A stretch of DNA of 5,606 nt from Intrasporangiaceae bacterium (GCA_012518475.1 JAAYSB010000016.1:1-5606); one strand, 5' to 3'. Positions 1 through 5,606 are shown, counted from the first letter of the stretch. A program made the numbers and translations. Notes: a model not told the origin generated them from the sequence alone.

Positions 1-2270
1 CGACCCGTCGGGCGGCCAAGATGGTCGTCCTCGACGTCGACCACCCCGACATCGAGGAGTTCGTGATGACCAAGGCGCGCGAGGAGGACAAGATCCGCGC
101 GCTGCGTGACGCCGGGTTCGACATGGACCTGGGTGGCGCCGACATCACCTCCGTGCAGTACCAGAACGCCAACAACTCCGTACGCGTCACCGACGAGTTC
201 ATGCGTGCGGTCGAGGAGGGCACCGAGTTCGGTCTGCGTGCCCGCGGCACGGGTGAGGTCATCGAGACCGTCGACGCCCGCGACCTGTTCCGCAAGATCT
301 CCCAGGCCGCGTGGGAGTGCGCCGACCCGGGCCTGCAGTACGACGACACGATCAACGACTGGCACACCAACCCCGAGACCGGCCGCATCACCGCGTCCAA
401 CCCGTGCTCGGAGTACATGTCGCTCGACAACTCCTCGTGCAACCTGGCCTCGCTCAACCTGCTGAAGTTCCTCAAGGACGACGACACCTTCGACGCCGTC
501 ACCTTCCAGAAGGTCGCCGAGCTCGTCATCACGGCGATGGACATCTCCATCTGCTTCGCCGACTTCCCGACCGAGTCGATCGGCAAGACCACCGTCGACT
601 ACCGCCAGCTGGGTATCGGGTATGCCAACCTCGGCGCCCTCCTCATGGCCACCGGACACGGCTACGACAGTGACGGCGGTCGGGCGCTCGCCGCGTCGAT
701 CACCTCGCTGCTCACCGGCGCCGCCTACAAGCGGTCCGCCGAGCTCGCCGGTGTCGTCGGCCCGTACAACGGCTACGCCCGCAATGCCGACGCCCACAAG
801 CGCGTCATGCGCAAGCACCAGGCCGCGAACGACGCGATCCGGACCATGCACACCATGGACAAGGACATCCACCGCGCCGCGACCAAGGCCTGGGACGCGG
901 TCGTCAAGGTCGGCGAGAAGAACGGCTACCGCAACGCGCAGGCCTCGGTCCTCGCGCCCACCGGCACCATCGGCTTCATGATGGACTGCGACACCACGGG
1001 CATCGAGCCGGACTTCTCCCTCGTGAAGTTCAAGAAGCTCGTCGGTGGAGGCTCGATGCAGATCGTCAACCTCACCATCCCGCGTGCCCTGCGCAAGCTC
1101 GGCTACGCAGAGGAGACCGTCGAGGCGATCGTCGAGTACATCGCCGACAAGGGTCATGTCGTCGACGCCCCGGGCCTGAAGCCCGAGCACTACGAGATCT
1201 TCGACACCGCGATGGGTGCCCGGGCGATCTCCCCGATGGGTCACGTGCGGATGATGGCTGCGGTCCAGCCGTTCCTGTCCGGTGCGATCTCCAAGACGGT
1301 CAACCTGCCCGAGACCGCGACGGTCGAGGAGATCGAGGACGTCTATGTCCAGGGCTGGAAGATGGGCCTGAAGGCGCTCGCGGTCTACCGCGACAACTGC
1401 AAGGTCGGCCAGCCGCTCTCCGACGGCGGCTCGACCGCCAAGGACGCCAAGGCCGGTGCTGACGCAGCCGCGGCTGAGGCCGCCGGCCAGGCCGCGAAGC
1501 CCGAGGTTGTCGAGAAGGTCGTCTACCGGCCGACCCGTGAGCGCCTCCCGAAGCGCCGCACCAGCCAGACCACGTCGTTCGCGGTCGGTGGCGCCGAGGG
1601 CTACCTCACCGCCGGCACCTACGACGACGGTCGTCTCGGTGAGCTGTTCCTCAAGTTCGGCAAGCAGGGCTCGACCCTCGCCGGCATGATGGACGCCTTC
1701 TCGATCGCGATCTCCGTGGCCCTCCAGTACGGCGTGCCGCTCGAGACCTACGTCGAGAAGTTCACAAACATGCGCTTCGAGCCGGCCGGTATGACCGACG
1801 ACCCGGACGTGCGGATGGCCCAGTCCCTCATGGACTACGTCTTCCGCCGGCTGGCCCTGGACCACCTCGACTTCGACACCCGCTCGTTCATGGGCATCCA
1901 CACGGCCGAGGAGCGGGCCCGCCAGCTCGAGACCGGCTCGTACGCGCCGTCCTTGGAGAACAACGACGAGGAGGCCATCGAGGACGAGATCGAGTCCTTC
2001 AGCCAGGGCGTCGGTGCGTCGCTGAAGCACCGCGAGGAGGAGACCGAGGACAAGCACAAGCTCGATGCCTCGCAGGTCCACTCCGGTGCCGGTGCGGCCT
2101 CGGCCCGTGAGGTGTCCGACGCGATCCACTCCTCGGCCGACCTGCTCGCCAAGTTCGGCGACAAGAAGGCTGCGGACGCCCCGATCTGCATGACCTGCGG
2201 GACGAAGATGCGCCCCGCCGGCTCCTGCTACGTCTGCGAGGGCTGCGGCAGCACCTCCGGCTGCAGCTGA
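1..2270 (+). CDS. nrdJ: Vitamin B12-dependent (class II) ribonucleotide reductase, 5'-truncated
   Basis: Adenosylcobalamin-dependent ribonucleoside-diphosphate reductase, a cytosolic enzyme that makes deoxynucleotides without oxygen or a separate radical-generating subunit. The frame is already open at the window edge (TRRAAK before the Met at base 21), so that Met is internal; roughly the first 200 residues are missing, judged by the usual length of about 950. Residues counted from base 21: NNSVRV at 51-56; NPCSE at 127-131, with C129 the expected thiyl-radical cysteine and N127/E131 its active-site partners; APTGTIGF at 312-319; end of the catalytic barrel near 460; an Ala/Lys-rich linker at about 470-500; a TSCPD-type domain at about 502-615; an acidic stretch at about 645-680; and a Cys-rich tail (C723, C726, C736, C739, C742, C748) presumed to act in redox shuttling or zinc binding. 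The stop is TGA at 2268-2270. Family assignment is firm; the role of individual tail cysteines is inferred. Confidence 0.97.
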   Translation, partial: TRRAAKMVVLDVDHPDIEEFVMTKAREEDKIRALRDAGFDMDLGGADITSVQYQNANNSVRVTDEFMRAVEEGTEFGLRARGTGEVIETVDARDLFRKISQAAWECADPGLQYDDTINDWHTNPETGRITASNPCSEYMSLDNSSCNLASLNLLKFLKDDDTFDAVTFQKVAELVITAMDISICFADFPTESIGKTTVDYRQLGIGYANLGALLMATGHGYDSDGGRALAASITSLLTGAAYKRSAELAGVVGPYNGYARNADAHKRVMRKHQAANDAIRTMHTMDKDIHRAATKAWDAVVKVGEKNGYRNAQASVLAPTGTIGFMMDCDTTGIEPDFSLVKFKKLVGGGSMQIVNLTIPRALRKLGYAEETVEAIVEYIADKGHVVDAPGLKPEHYEIFDTAMGARAISPMGHVRMMAAVQPFLSGAISKTVNLPETATVEEIEDVYVQGWKMGLKALAVYRDNCKVGQPLSDGGSTAKDAKAGADAAAAEAAGQAAKPEVVEKVVYRPTRERLPKRRTSQTTSFAVGGAEGYLTAGTYDDGRLGELFLKFGKQGSTLAGMMDAFSIAISVALQYGVPLETYVEKFTNMRFEPAGMTDDPDVRMAQSLMDYVFRRLALDHLDFDTRSFMGIHTAEERARQLETGSYAPSLENNDEEAIEDEIESFSQGVGASLKHREEETEDKHKLDASQVHSGAGAASAREVSDAIHSSADLLAKFGDKKAADAPICMTCGTKMRPAGSCYVCEGCGSTSGCS

Positions 2271-2278
2271 CGCTCACC

Positions 2279-2310
2279 GGATCCGCCCGGACTGCCAGCC
2301 GGGTGGGTCC
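2279..2310 (+). terminator. First hairpin behind nrdJ
   Basis: Arms 2279-2290 and 2299-2310 pair over 12 positions, two of them G-U, around an 8-base loop. It begins eight bases after the nrdJ stop and sits just before a stronger hairpin. It may be part of a two-hairpin terminator or a 3'-end stabiliser. There is no U-tract. Confidence 0.45.
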
Positions 2311-2318
2311 CCACAAGC

Positions 2319-2362
2319 ACAATGGCGCCCCGATCGACTCCTGCATCTCGGGGCGCCGTTGT
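2319..2362 (+). terminator. GC-rich hairpin terminator of nrdJ
   Basis: Arms 2319-2333 and 2348-2362 form a 15-bp stem with a single G-U pair and a 14-base loop. The core GGCGCCCCGA/TCGGGGCGCC is a perfect 10-bp inverted repeat. It lies between nrdJ and the next promoter region, as expected for an intrinsic terminator. No U-tract follows, which is common in high-GC actinobacteria. The same core recurs behind the gene ending at 3709. Confidence 0.75.
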
Positions 2363-2396
2363 CATGCCCGGGCGCGGGTGTCACGACTCGGTGAAA

Positions 2397-2414
2397 CATA
2401 CCCCCGGGGGTGTG
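2397..2414. promoter_or_regulatory. CsoR/CstR-type operator, upstream copy
   Basis: Near-perfect palindrome CATACCCCCGGGGGTGTG with one mismatch between the arms. It shares the form ATACCCC-NN-GGGGTRT with a second copy whose centre is 36 bp downstream. Runs of C facing runs of G, flanked by an A/T-rich TAT edge, are the style of operator bound by the CsoR/RcnR/CstR repressor family (copper, nickel/cobalt or persulfide sensing). No such regulator is encoded in the window, so it would act in trans. Confidence 0.6.
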
Positions 2415-2420
2415 CAACAG

Positions 2421-2452
2421 TCGACGGGAATACATACCCCAGGGGGTATCAT
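2421..2452 (+). promoter_or_regulatory. Putative promoter of the ten-helix membrane protein gene
   Basis: TATCAT at 2447-2452 matches TATAAT at five of six positions and would place the transcript start near 2459, about 30 bases before the ATG. The best -35 candidate, TCGACG at 2421-2426, is weak and leaves a long 20-bp spacer. The -10 is more credible than the -35. Confidence 0.4.
2434..2449. promoter_or_regulatory. CsoR/CstR-type operator, downstream copy, overlapping the -10
   Basis: Perfect palindrome ATACCCCAGGGGGTAT: 7-bp arms and a 2-bp centre. Its right edge overlaps a -10-like TATCAT at 2447-2452, so a bound protein would block RNA polymerase at the promoter of the membrane-protein gene starting at 2489. 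The ligand (copper, another metal or sulfane sulfur) cannot be read from the site. Confidence 0.68.
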
Positions 2453-2488
2453 TCTCCCGAGTAGTCACGTCCCAAGGAGTCACCAGCA

Positions 2489-3709
2489 ATGCCTCGCTTC
2501 ACCCAGGAATATCGACCGCTGTACTTCCTCGCCGCACTGGGCGCTGGTGGCCTGTCGGTCTCGTTCTTCATGTACCTGATGTTCCTCATCCCGCACCCGG
2601 ACACGCCGATCCCGACCGTCGAGTCGCTCGTCAACGTCTATGCGCACGAGAGCCTGGGACTGAAGGTGCTGACCACGGTCGCGCTGCTCGGCATCGCCTA
2701 CTTCGCGGTCCGGCACTTCACCGTCCTGGCCGCCAACCTGCGGGCCTTCGGTGAGCTGCGCCGCAGCCCCGCCTACGAGACGCTGCGCAGCAGCAACGGC
2801 GAGGTCACCCTCATGGCCGTCCCGCTCACCCTCGGCATGACCGTCAACGTGCTCTTCATCCTCGGCGCGCTGGGCGTCCCCGGCCTGTGGTCGGTCGTCG
2901 AGTACGCCTTCCCGTTCGCGCTCGTCGCCTTCGCCGCGGTCGGAGCCCTCGCACTGTTCTTCTTCGGTCGATACCTGTCCCGCCTCATCGTCGCCCGCGG
3001 CTTCGACAACGAGGACACCAACCACTTCTCGCAGATCCTCCCGGCGTTCGCGTTCTCCATGATCGCGGTCGGGTTCGGGGCCTCCGCGGCGATGAGCGAG
3101 GTCATGGCCACCTCCGTCATCGGCATGGCCGGTGCGTTCCTGTTCATCGCAGCCACCGCTGCGTGGGTGCTCGTCAAGCTGCCGGTCAGTTTCGCCGCGA
3201 TCCTGCGCAAGGGACTGGCCGTCGAGGCCGGCCCGACGCTGTGGATGGGCATCCCGATCTTCACCCTCGTGGGCATCACCTTCGTGCGTGTCGGGTCCGG
3301 CATCGCGCACCGGTTCCTCGACACCGGGCTCTCGCCGGTTCTGGCCTTCATCGTCCTCGGCATGCTCGTCGCCGCACAGCTCGTCATGGGTCTGATCGGA
3401 TGGGCCGTGATGCGCCGGCAGGGCTACTTCGAGCGGTTCGTCTGGGGCAAGGAGGCCAGCGTGCCCAGTTATGGCCTCATCTGCCCGGGTGTTGCACTCG
3501 CCGTCCTCGGCATGTTCTTCATCCACTGGGGTCTGGTTCGCACCGATGTCGTGACGCTGTTCTCGCCGGTCCACCTGGCTCTGCTGGCGCTCGTCGTCAT
3601 GCTCCAGGCGCGGACCATCCAGGTCCTGGTCAACCTCGACCGCAAGCTCTTCGGCGCCGCCGAGAAGCCGGCTGTCACGGCCCCGGCCGCGCAGCTCGAG
3701 ACCGTCTGA
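2489..3709 (+). CDS. Ten-helix membrane protein with a single cysteine, TDT-like; possibly TsoY-type (seleno)protein family, Cys form
   Basis: A 406-residue integral membrane protein. The ATG at 2489 is preceded by AAGGAG at 2474-2479, nine bases upstream, so the start is well supported. About ten hydrophobic segments can be seen (near residues 11-33, 57-80, 108-129, 136-160, 184-205, 209-229, 250-268, 283-306, 328-346 and 358-377), followed by a short Ala-rich tail. Ten helices is the layout of the TDT group (TehA/SLAC1-like channels and exporters). The only cysteine is C332 in SYGLICPG, at the start of helix 9. From memory, this resembles proteins annotated as TsoY family (seleno)proteins, in which some members carry selenocysteine; here the codon is TGC (3482-3484). 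That family call is tentative and the substrate unknown. Twin CsoR/CstR-like operators upstream suggest expression induced by metal or reactive sulfur. It has its own terminator at 3722-3751. Confidence 0.8.
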   Translation: MPRFTQEYRPLYFLAALGAGGLSVSFFMYLMFLIPHPDTPIPTVESLVNVYAHESLGLKVLTTVALLGIAYFAVRHFTVLAANLRAFGELRRSPAYETLRSSNGEVTLMAVPLTLGMTVNVLFILGALGVPGLWSVVEYAFPFALVAFAAVGALALFFFGRYLSRLIVARGFDNEDTNHFSQILPAFAFSMIAVGFGASAAMSEVMATSVIGMAGAFLFIAATAAWVLVKLPVSFAAILRKGLAVEAGPTLWMGIPIFTLVGITFVRVGSGIAHRFLDTGLSPVLAFIVLGMLVAAQLVMGLIGWAVMRRQGYFERFVWGKEASVPSYGLICPGVALAVLGMFFIHWGLVRTDVVTLFSPVHLALLALVVMLQARTIQVLVNLDRKLFGAAEKPAVTAPAAQLETV

Positions 3710-3721
3710 GCCGCCGACCCC

Positions 3722-3751
3722 ACGGCGCCCCGATCCGCCTCGGGGCGCCGT
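3722..3751 (+). terminator. GC-rich hairpin terminator behind the ten-helix protein gene
   Basis: Perfect 12-bp stem, ACGGCGCCCCGA at 3722-3733 with its complement at 3740-3751, around a 6-base loop. It starts 12 bases after the TGA at 3707-3709. The core arms are identical to those of the terminator behind nrdJ; the loops differ. Confidence 0.8.
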
Positions 3752-3830
3752 CGCGTGATTTCCCCGACCCCACCATGGCTGAGCGTCCGCGATGGGGAAG
3801 GTGGGAGCGGCAACAGCCCGTGCCGAGCCC

Positions 3831-3860
3831 TTGCATCTCGTCCTGGACGCGTAACAGGAT
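3831..3860 (+). promoter_or_regulatory. Weak candidate promoter of the DoxX-like gene
   Basis: TTGCAT at 3831-3836 and CAGGAT at 3855-3860 are separated by 18 bp and would give a 5' leader of about 20 bases. The preceding gene has a strong terminator, so a separate promoter is needed somewhere in 3752-3880. The match is moderate. No CACATACCCC-type operator is present here, unlike the gene upstream. Confidence 0.35.
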
Positions 3861-3886
3861 GAAGGATCACTGACAGGGAGATTTGT

Positions 3887-4294
3887 ATGAGCCTCAGCCA
3901 CGTTCCTCTTCGTCTCGCCACCGGCGCGTTCATCCTCAACGCCGGCCTCGGCAAGCTCAAGGCCGACGAGCAGACCGCTCAGTTCCTGCACGGCTCGGCC
4001 GCCGCGACCTATCCGGTCTTCGCGGACATGGAGCCCAAGCAGTTCGCCAAGCTCCTCGCGGTGAGCGAGATCGCCGTCGGCGCCGCGCTGCTCATTCCCG
4101 TCGTGCCGGCCAGCGTCGCCGGTGCCGCGCTCACCGGCTTCGGTTCGAGCCTGATGGGCATGTATCTCAAGACCCCGTCGATGACCGAGGACGACGGCAT
4201 CCGCCCGAGTCAGGAGGGCACGGCTCTGGCCAAGGACGTCTGGCTCGTCGGTGCCGGCCTGACTCTTCTCACCCAGGGCCTGCGCCGCCGCTGA
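3887..4294 (+). CDS. DoxX-like small membrane protein
   Basis: A 135-residue protein whose ATG is preceded by AGGGAG at 3875-3880, six bases upstream. It has the look of a small DoxX-family four-helix protein: a first helix with LATGAFILNAGLGKL (residues 10-24), a loop rich in polar residues, hydrophobic segments near 55-72 and 75-93, a polar loop at about 95-115 and a last helix near 116-130, ending in RRR. DoxX relatives are subunits of thiosulfate:quinone oxidoreductase in archaea, and in mycobacteria DoxX partners a sulfurtransferase and superoxide dismutase in a membrane thiol-redox complex; many actinobacterial members have no known role. This protein contains no cysteine. It lies 177 bp behind the ten-helix protein gene but is separated from it by a terminator, so it is probably a separate transcript. 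The family call is moderately sure; the function is not known. Confidence 0.75.
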   Translation: MSLSHVPLRLATGAFILNAGLGKLKADEQTAQFLHGSAAATYPVFADMEPKQFAKLLAVSEIAVGAALLIPVVPASVAGAALTGFGSSLMGMYLKTPSMTEDDGIRPSQEGTALAKDVWLVGAGLTLLTQGLRRR

Positions 4295-4306
4295 CTGTTG
4301 ACCTGT

Positions 4307-4365
4307 CTGCCCGATGGACCAGATTCGGTCCATGTGGACCGAATCTGATCGAGCAGATCGGGCGG
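4307..4365 (+). terminator. Large inverted-repeat structure with a perfect 13-bp palindrome; probable terminator or switch
   Basis: Arms CAGATTCGGTCCA (4320-4332) and TGGACCGAATCTG (4335-4347) are perfect complements with only two bases between them. A lower stem of 4307-4315 with 4357-4365 (nine pairs, one G-U) closes the structure. An alternative 7-bp hairpin, ATGGACC (4314-4320) with GGTCCAT (4327-4333), uses the same left half and cannot form at the same time. It starts 12 bases after the DoxX-like stop, so termination is the simplest role. There is no U-tract and the upper stem is less GC-rich than the two other terminators, so a DNA operator or an attenuator before hsdM is also possible. 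Confidence 0.55.
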
Positions 4366-4397
4366 CTCATCACCCGAAGATCGCTCCGCTAGCCGTC

Positions 4398-4401
4398 GGA
4401 G
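4398..4401 (+). promoter_or_regulatory. GGAG ribosome-binding site for an alternative upstream hsdM start
   Basis: GGAG lies six bases before an in-frame ATG at 4408, with an in-frame TAG at 4390-4392 upstream. If used, the protein would gain ten residues (MSARSFMVGH) before the family's usual start. It competes with the leaderless GTG reading. Confidence 0.3.
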
Positions 4402-4424
4402 CCTGGAATGTCGGCCCGGTCGTT

Positions 4425-4438
4425 TATGGTCGGACACG
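4425..4438 (+). promoter_or_regulatory. Candidate leaderless promoter of hsdM (-10 hexamer to start)
   Basis: TATGGT at 4425-4430 fits the actinobacterial TANNNT -10 pattern and is followed by exactly seven bases before GTG at 4438. Transcription would therefore start on the first base of the GTG, giving a leaderless mRNA. The -35 region (around CTGGAA, 4403-4408) is poor. Leaderless transcripts are frequent in actinobacteria. Confidence 0.45.
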
Positions 4439-5606
4439 TGATCACCGGTGAGCTGAAGAGCAAGATCGACCGCGTCTGGGACTCGTTCTGGTCCGGCGGC
4501 ATCAGCAACCCTCTGGAGGTCATCGAGCAGATCACCTACCTCCTCTTCATCCGCAGGCTCGATGACCTCGACACCCTCGCCGAGAAGAAGTCCCGGATCT
4601 CCGGCACGGAGGAGCCGCGCACCTTCGGTCCGGATCAACAGCACCTGCGCTGGAGTGTCTTCAAGAACACCGCACCCGCAGAGATGTATGCGACGGTCGC
4701 CGAGGAGGTCTTCCCACTTCTGCGAAGACTGGGTGGGGATGGGTCGACGTACTCGGAGCACATGAAGGGCGCCCGGTTCACCATCCCGACCCCGGCTCTG
4801 CTGAGCAGGGTCGTCGACATGCTCGACGGTCTGCCCATGGACAACCGGGACGAGAACGGCGACCTCTACGAGTACATGCTCTCGAAGATCGCCAGCGCCG
4901 GGACCAACGGCCAGTTCCGCACGCCCCGCCACATCATCGAGCTCATGGTGAAGATGACCGCACCCACTCCGGCCGACGAGATCTGCGACCCGGCCTGTGG
5001 CACAGCGGGATTCCTCGTCGCCGCGAGTGAGTATGTGCGGGAGACTCACCCCTCCGCCCTCACCGACGCGAAGCAGCGTCAGCACTTCCACAACTCGATG
5101 TTCCACGGCTACGACTTCGACAGCACCATGCTGCGGATCGGCAGCATGAACATGCTGCTGCACGGGGTGGAGGCGCCGGACATCCGCTATCGCGACTCGT
5201 TGTCCGAGGGAGTCAGCGGCGAGGCCGACAAGTACACGCTGATCCTCGCCAACCCACCGTTCGCCGGCTCGCTCGACTACGAGTCCACCTCGAAGGACCT
5301 GCTCCGGGTCGTCAAGAAGAAGAAGACCGAATTGCTCTTCCTGGCGCTTTTCCTCCGGCTGCTCAAGGCGGGTGGCCGGGCGGCTGTCATCGTCCCGGAT
5401 GGGGTTCTCTTCGGGTCGACCAAGGCGCACAAGGACCTGCGCAGGATGCTTGTCGAGGACCAGAAGCTCGACGCCGTCGTGAAACTGCCGTCGGGTGTCT
5501 TCAAGCCGTATGCGGGGGTCTCGACCGCGATCTTGTTCTTCACCAAGACGAACGACGGCGGCACGGACGACGTCTGGTTCTATGACGTGAAAGCCGATGG
5601 GTTCTC
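4438..5606 (+). CDS. hsdM: Type I restriction-modification system, DNA methyltransferase (M) subunit, 3'-truncated
   Basis: N6-adenine DNA methyltransferase subunit of a type I restriction-modification complex; it uses S-adenosylmethionine and works with a specificity subunit (HsdS) and, for cleavage, HsdR. The frame stays open from GTG 4438 to the window end, giving 389 full codons; a full HsdM is usually about 480-530 residues. Visible parts: a helical N-terminal HsdM domain (residues 1 to about 140) starting ITGELKSKIDRVWDSFW; GQFRTPRHI at 158-166; the SAM-binding motif DPACGTAGF at 184-192; GYDFD at 224-228; the catalytic NPPF at 272-275; and VPDGVLFGS at 319-327. I chose GTG 4438 because family members typically begin with M-ITGE and because a -10 hexamer sits seven bases upstream; in-frame ATGs at 4408 (with GGAG) and 4426 are alternatives. 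Codon use is looser than in nrdJ (AGG, AGA, CGA, CTT, TTG and TAT occur), which fits acquisition by transfer. hsdS and hsdR probably follow. Confidence 0.95.
   Translation, partial: MITGELKSKIDRVWDSFWSGGISNPLEVIEQITYLLFIRRLDDLDTLAEKKSRISGTEEPRTFGPDQQHLRWSVFKNTAPAEMYATVAEEVFPLLRRLGGDGSTYSEHMKGARFTIPTPALLSRVVDMLDGLPMDNRDENGDLYEYMLSKIASAGTNGQFRTPRHIIELMVKMTAPTPADEICDPACGTAGFLVAASEYVRETHPSALTDAKQRQHFHNSMFHGYDFDSTMLRIGSMNMLLHGVEAPDIRYRDSLSEGVSGEADKYTLILANPPFAGSLDYESTSKDLLRVVKKKKTELLFLALFLRLLKAGGRAAVIVPDGVLFGSTKAHKDLRRMLVEDQKLDAVVKLPSGVFKPYAGVSTAILFFTKTNDGGTDDVWFYDVKADGF

Noticed and set aside
21..23. ATG at base 21 as the nrdJ start
   Set aside because: The frame is open upstream to the window edge and reads TRRAAK before this Met, which is typical internal NrdJ sequence. 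A start here would lack about 200 expected N-terminal residues.
2366..2373. Short GCCCGGGC palindrome between the nrdJ terminator and the operators
   Set aside because: An 8-base GC palindrome is expected by chance at this base composition and has no further flanking symmetry.
2421..2452. A MerR-type promoter (operator within a long -35/-10 spacer)
   Set aside because: A 20-bp spacer would suit MerR control, but the -35 match is weak, the palindrome overlaps the -10 rather than sitting centrally in the spacer, and a second copy lies upstream. The C-run/G-run form fits CsoR-type sites better.
3768..3805. CCCCACC and GGTGGG facing each other upstream of the DoxX-like gene
   Set aside because: Only about six pairs separated by a 25-base loop; not enough to support an RNA element.
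2887..3873. A 328-codon + strand frame overlapping the ten-helix protein gene
   Set aside because: It is out of frame with the clear membrane protein, is highly Arg/Pro/His-rich, and runs through the terminator at 3722-3751.
2480..4333. A 617-codon open frame on the minus strand
   Set aside because: It runs antisense through two well-supported + strand membrane protein genes and their intergenic terminator. Its translation is rich in Arg, Glu, Asp, Gly and His without any recognisable domain, as expected for the complement of GC-rich codons.
4210..5430. A 406-codon open frame on the minus strand
   Set aside because: It is the shadow of hsdM, whose + strand frame contains the SAM-binding and NPPF motifs. 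It also crosses the palindromic intergenic region.
1..5606. CRISPR array, tRNA or rRNA gene, insertion sequence
   Set aside because: No regularly spaced direct repeats, tRNA-like cloverleaf, rRNA sequence, transposase motif or terminal inverted repeats with target duplication were seen.

Overview
The window is strongly GC-rich, with third codon positions almost always G or C in the first gene. It encodes a cobalamin-dependent (class II) ribonucleotide reductase of the type common in high-GC Gram-positive bacteria. Together with the intergenic style (GC-rich hairpin terminators without clear U-tracts) and the protein sequences, this points to a member of the Actinomycetota. Genus cannot be fixed from the sequence alone.

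Layout, all genes on the + strand: (1) 1-2270, the 3' part of nrdJ, cut off at its 5' end by the window edge. (2) 2271-2488, intergenic: two hairpins behind nrdJ, then two nearly identical ATACCCC-NN-GGGGTRT palindromes that look like operators of a CsoR/CstR/RcnR-family repressor. (3) 2489-3709, a 406-residue, about ten-helix membrane protein with a single cysteine, probably of the TDT-like/TsoY-type group. (4) 3710-3886, intergenic: a terminator whose hairpin arms repeat those behind nrdJ, and a weak promoter. (5) 3887-4294, a small DoxX-like membrane protein. (6) 4295-4437, intergenic: a perfect 13-bp-arm palindrome inside a larger, alternatively foldable inverted-repeat structure, then a promoter-like -10 hexamer. 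(7) 4438-5606, the 5' part of hsdM, the methyltransferase subunit of a type I restriction-modification system. It is open to the window end and has no stop in the window; hsdS and hsdR are expected beyond it.

The genes do not form one operon: each is followed by its own hairpin. nrdJ is housekeeping (deoxynucleotide synthesis). The middle pair may form a small metal- or sulfur-responsive membrane module: CsoR-type operators control copper or persulfide responses, and DoxX relatives are tied to thiosulfate and thiol redox chemistry. That link is inference. The restriction-modification gene has looser codon use than nrdJ and probably marks the start of an accessory segment.

The most interesting parts are the twin operator and the single-cysteine membrane protein it precedes, the switch-like inverted repeat before hsdM, and the ambiguous (possibly leaderless) hsdM start.
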